Shown: piece after piece, positions 60,853 through 64,000 of the stretch | Layout: each line of letters starts with the position of its first letter | How positions within the stretch are numbered: position 1 is the first letter of the stretch | Assembly (NCBI GenBank): GCA_013146195.2 | Contig: CM028377.1 | Location: forward strand, 25,767,428 to 25,831,427 | From: Codonopsis lanceolata | Lineage: Eukaryota > Streptophyta > Magnoliopsida > Asterales > Campanulaceae | Length of the DNA: 64,000 nt | Direction of reading: 5' to 3' | The notes under the pieces: generated by a model | The model's input: the letters and a program-made list of their open reading frames with translations, nothing else | What the model was told of the DNA's origin: nothing | The model's database searches: none | Translations under genes and position numbers: made by a program

Positions 60853-63650
60853 TGTGGCACCCTAACCATTCGTTGCTTGTGTTCATGCATTCATATTGCT
60901 TGTGAGCATGTTTACTTAGTTTATAAATGTTTTAGAATCATTCATAAGTCCTTCATGAAGCTCTTAACATGTTTAGAATCATGTATGCTTGCTTGTTGAA
61001 TCGCCGGTTCGATTGCTTTGTTTTGGCCTTAGCGATTTCCCTCGTTGCTCGTATTGCTTGTATTTCGTCGTGCGAAGTGTTCGTTGAGTTCTTGGCCTTG
61101 TATTCAGGTCATAACCATGTTTAGACAAGCCTTTTCCATGTCCAAGTTATCCTAGTATGATTGGTGTTTGATTCGAGCCTTGTTCTACCTTGTTCCGGAT
61201 GTTGTTCGGTGTGTTTCCGACTTGTTTTGAGTTGGGTTAGACCTTAGAATGGTTGCCCATGAGTTTGGGACCATTTAGGACATGTTTAGACCAAGTTCAA
61301 GGGCTGGACCATGCGCCGCATCGACTCCTCGATCACCATGGACAATGCCGAGAGCATTGCAAAATGAACATAAGCAGTTCCGAAGTCAAGGCGCCCGCCT
61401 GCCTCATGTGAGGCGCCCGCCTCAAGTTGGAACCACCTACGGAATTTTTCCCTGCTTTTCTTTGTTATACGACTTTTGCTCCTAAACTCCTATCCAAAAC
61501 CTTTTCTAAACCTCACTTAAACCTCCCTAACCCTCCTTACTTATACCCTAACATCTCTAACAAGTTTTAAGGGTGGATGAAGAGAGCTCTAATGATCATT
61601 TAACCCACAAAAATCTGATTTTAAAGAGACCACATCATGTTGACACTTGTCCCACTCACTTGTTGACCATTCTTAAGCCACAAATCTGATGTTGTGACCT
61701 CATTTCTCACCCTTCTCCTCCAAAAACGTGGTTAGCCTCTCCCATGGAGTTCTCTTGAGTTCTTGAAGCTATCTTCTTCATCCTCCATGATCCTTCCCTC
61801 ATTTGCTCAAGCCACCTCCACAAAAAGTGTAGAGCTTGAAGAGTAGATCATTTTCAACCGATTAGTTTTCTTCTTTGCTTTCTTTGTTGTAGAATACAAG
61901 TAAGTTACTTCTTTTCTTCCTTGTTTTAGTTCTCATTGACCCTAAGGAAACAAAGCTTATGATGTATGAGGTCAATGAGGACACATAATTGCTTCTTATG
62001 CCTTCATCTTGTGTTTTGGAAGAATGAGTTTGTTAGAAGCATGTATAGGATGATTTCTTGCCTATCAAAGTTTATAATACTCTTTCATCTTGTCTATGTA
62101 AGGTCTTGAACATGTTAGAGACATGTATTACATGTGTTGCTTGAACAAGTGCTATATGAGAATGCCCTAATTTGAGCCTACATTGTATGTTGTTATGTTG
62201 TTATGTGTTATATCCTATAAATTGAACTCTATGATGTATATGAATCACATTGCAATGCTTTGGTGAATTTATAACCTTGTTGAACTTAGAAATGGCCTAG
62301 GTTGGGTTATGAAGCACATAGCTTCAATTTCTCCAAAATTGGGAATTTAGAGTAAAGACTCAACGAAGTCGACTCTAGGGAAGATTTGAACATGTTGAAC
62401 TCTAATTTCAATCCCTACGAAGTTTGGACACCGTTTGATTGAGTTTACTCAAATATGAGCTTGGTTCAATTGTTTGCAACAAGTTGATATGTATGATGGG
62501 TTTTGAGCAATTAATTGCCTTGACATGATTTATGGTAGAGATTCATAACCTACTTTGTCGGATGAGTTCGCTCTTGTCGAATTCGATCCTTAATTGGTTT
62601 AAGTCAAGTAAACATCTACTTGTGCATCACATTGAGTCCAGCTGGCATTATTTGGTTTGTTTATTAAGTCAGGGTGGGACGATGCATCGCCTTCACGAAT
62701 TGTGAGATTCGCGCTCGCTATGGATCGCCGCACCCGGGACCTCACACACACCTCCATTGTTGGCCGCAATGGGGAAGTAGCCCCTTTGCTGTATCAATAC
62801 GTGCCGCATTGGCTTGCTATCTAAATCGAGTAGGTTCTCGATAAAAGTCGATGTAGTCACAGAGCATCGATGTGGCACGATCCAGTATAATAAAGTTTAT
62901 TGCAGGAGCTACGAAGCGGCCGTGACTATATCATATCCTACTTGTATGATTTATTTTACGCACTTATGTGAACAATGTGCTAAGTGCCATATGATGATTA
63001 TGTACCATAACTGTGATAAATGTCATGCTATAACATGAACATGCAATTTTTAGTAACTTACTAAGTCTTTCGACTTACCCTATTTGTTTACTTTGTTTTC
63101 CTTAGATCCGAGCCAAGGAGACGGATTTCGCTAGATTCGCCATTCCGCGTTTGGTTGCTTGTGAGCTCAAGGTTGCTCTTTTGGGACTTTTAGAAGTTAG
63201 ACTTTTATTTTGGCAAGGACGTTGGGAAGCAAGTCACTTAGACTTGTCTTGGGATTTTGTTGTTGTAGTAAACTTAATGACTTGATACTTAATATCTTTT
63301 GTATGCCGACTTATATGTCGTGCTTGTTTATATGTTAATGGTTCGCTACAGTTTCTTCCGCTAAAGCTCTTTTAAATATTATTGTTGTTGTTGTCTCCGG
63401 CATGTTGTGGCCGTTGAGGATATTATATGCATGTGTTAAAATTGTAGGAGTAGTTGTTGGGTTCCGGCTGTAACGTCGCCGATGACTTGTTTATTTTAAG
63501 ATTATTTTCCGGCCAAGTGTAGCCGAGTTGTTGTTTGTATGCGATGTTGCGCCACATGAATTTTATAATCCTACTTGCGCATGCTTACTTGTGTATATTT
63601 GGGCGGTCCGACTCGGGGTTTCGCATTGGAATCCGGGTCGGGGTGCCACA
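60853..63650 (+). mobile_element. Ty3/gypsy 5' LTR, 2798 bp
   Basis: Begins TGTGGCACC and ends GGTGCCACA, a perfect 9-bp inverted terminus of the TG...CA kind. It is followed two bases later by the primer binding site TGGTATCAGAGC. The great length and the Arg/Gly-rich gag start after it fit Del/Tekay-type chromoviruses. The CCTCT at 60848-60852 would be the left target duplication; the right one is outside the window. Confidence 0.8.
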
Positions 63651-63652
63651 GT

Positions 63653-63664
63653 TGGTATCAGAGC
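63653..63664 (+). other. Primer binding site (tRNA-iMet)
   Basis: TGGTATCAGAGC is complementary to the 3' end of plant initiator tRNA-Met, the usual primer of plant LTR retrotransposons. It lies two bases after the LTR. Confidence 0.9.
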
Positions 63665-63761
63665 TATAGGTTAGCTGTCGGCCAGGATAGGTTCCATGGC
63701 CTAGGTGGGTTGGTTATTTGTGTGTTGATTCTAACGTCGAGTGAATTCTTCTAGGGGTTCG

Positions 63762-64000
63762 ATGGAGAATCCTAGGGATGGCAATGGCCGTGGTAGAGGT
63801 AGGCCCAGGAGAGGTCCGGCCGAGCCTGAGGCTGAGGTACCGCCGCCACAGAATCCGGTGGGTCCGGAATGGCGAGTTACACCGTAGGTTGATGGCTTTT
63901 CCCGGCAGGCGGCCGGGAGGTCAAGCTGAGGGAGCACCACCACCGCCACCTCGACAGGAGGAAGTTGTACCACCACCAAGACCGAGGAATGACACCACTC
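63762..64000 (+). pseudogene. Start of gypsy gag, frameshifted, cut by window end
   Basis: From ATG at 63762 the frame is Arg/Gly- then Pro-rich (GRGRGRPRRGPAEPE), typical for the N-terminus of chromovirus gag. It stops at TAG 63885-63887. A shifted frame (LMAFPGRRPGGQAEG then Pro-rich) continues to the window end, so a small indel around 63865-63885 breaks the gene. Capsid and pol would lie to the right. Confidence 0.6.

Noticed and set aside
59237..63650. One single 4.4-kb gypsy LTR starting at TGTCACGACCC
   Set aside because: The left 1.6 kb is a reverse copy of the right part, and TGTGGCACC at 60853 forms a perfect inverted terminus with GGTGCCACA at 63650.

Overview
This is a nuclear segment from a flowering plant, probably a dicot. 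It is AT-rich, has two long multi-exon plant genes on the + strand, and is otherwise filled with plant-type transposable elements (Helitron, hAT and Stowaway MITEs, a MULE, L1-type LINEs, tRNA-derived SINEs, Ty1/copia and Ty3/gypsy LTR elements). I cannot name the species from sequence alone.

Layout. 1-4.1 kb: minisatellite DNA, a 780-bp hAT MITE and other repeats upstream of the first gene. 4.13-14.62 kb: gene 1, a six-exon QWRF-motif protein of the augmin subunit 8 / EDE1 family (microtubule nucleation), with introns of 3.7-3.9 kb carrying repeats. 14.7-19.4 kb: a 2.4-kb tandem duplication, each copy holding the 3' end and decayed helicase of a Helitron (- strand). 20.1-25.26 kb: the 3' part of a Sirevirus-like Ty1/copia element, namely a broken env-like ORF with its own gene-like leader, a polypurine tract and an LTR. 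25.3-29.6 kb: microsatellites, a 464-bp duplication and AT-rich spacer.

29.66-55.82 kb: gene 2, a Raf-like MAPKKK of the CTR1/EDR1 group. I could join 14 exons with canonical splice sites into an unbroken 927-codon reading frame with all catalytic kinase motifs. Its intron 5 (6.96 kb) and intron 8 (8.87 kb) are hosts for nested insertions: several LINEs (one with a perfect 15-bp target duplication, one with a probable 5' inversion and two tandem duplications), a 1.43-kb long-TIR MULE with a perfect 9-bp target duplication, SINEs and many Stowaway-like MITEs. None of these breaks an exon.

55.8-64 kb: 3' flank, AT-rich spacer that may contain part of a copia-type LTR, then an old gypsy LTR (- orientation) interrupted by a younger, oppositely oriented gypsy element. 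The younger element has a 2.8-kb 5' LTR, a tRNA-Met primer binding site and the start of a frameshifted gag; it runs off the window end.

The two cellular genes are not functionally linked by anything visible. I found no convincing new biochemical system. The most informative points are the env-like ORF placed directly after a strong 3' splice acceptor, the unresolved first splice junction of gene 1, the Helitron duplication and the MULE with GC-richer cargo.
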